Source: Candidatus Aminicenantota bacterium
Lineage (GTDB): Bacteria; Acidobacteriota; Aminicenantia; Aminicenantales; JAFGAV01
Length of the DNA stretch: 6,888 bases
Assembly: GCA_016867615.1 (NCBI GenBank)
Contig: VGJG01000089.1
Coordinates: forward strand, 1 to 6,888
Direction: 5' to 3'
Part shown: piece after piece, positions 6,867 through 6,888 of the stretch
Layout: each line of letters starts with the position of its first letter
How positions within the stretch are numbered: the stretch's first letter is position 1
Notes under the pieces: model-generated
The model's database searches: none
Seen by the model: only the letters and a program-made list of their open reading frames with translations
Told to the model about the DNA's origin: nothing
Made by a program: the position numbers and the translations under genes

Positions 6867-6888
6867 AAATACCGGGCTGCCGCCGGAC

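Noticed and set aside
1..6888. CRISPR arrays, tRNA or rRNA genes, insertion sequences, phage or toxin-antitoxin genes
   Set aside because: No direct-repeat array, transposase-like product, terminal repeats, cloverleaf or rRNA-like segment was seen. Gene content and composition look uniformly housekeeping.

Overview
All six protein genes in this window lie on the minus strand, so transcription runs from high to low coordinates. They are conserved housekeeping genes with strong coding signal and high GC content. The window suggests a free-living bacterium that makes NAD de novo from aspartate and has the diderm/Firmicute-type lipoprotein maturation pathway. The GC-rich coding style and the Cys-rich Lgt variant would fit Acidobacteriota/Aminicenantes-like or deltaproteobacterial lineages, but that placement is an inference and is not proven by the sequence. 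I see no mobile element, CRISPR array, tRNA, rRNA or phage gene.

Region 1 (about 4357-6888) is an NAD biosynthesis unit. nadC (quinolinate phosphoribosyltransferase) is transcribed first and nadB (L-aspartate oxidase) second, with a 4-base ATGA overlap. A near-consensus sigma-70-type promoter (TTGACC, 17-base spacer, TATAAT) sits so close to nadC that the predicted transcript starts at the A of the ATG, which suggests a leaderless mRNA. nadA (quinolinate synthase), the enzyme between NadB and NadC in the pathway, is not in the window.

Region 2 (4207-4356) is a 150-base gap. It holds a 35-base, almost pure pyrimidine tract on the transcribed strand directly after nadB, a possible hairpin, and a TATAAT -10 box for the next unit.

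Region 3 (1-4206) is a tightly packed unit: ileS (isoleucyl-tRNA synthetase), lspA (signal peptidase II), lgt (prolipoprotein diacylglyceryl transferase) and the first 57 codons of an RluA/RluD-type pseudouridine synthase. Each junction overlaps (4, 1 and 17 bases), so the genes are probably co-transcribed and translationally coupled. Lgt adds diacylglycerol to the lipobox cysteine of prolipoproteins and LspA then cleaves the signal peptide, so two consecutive steps of lipoprotein maturation sit side by side.

No new multi-gene system is visible. The points most worth a second look are the apparently leaderless nadC transcript, an LspA with Ser in place of the highly conserved Asp of the N-x-x-D-R motif, and the non-canonical residues in the Lgt core.
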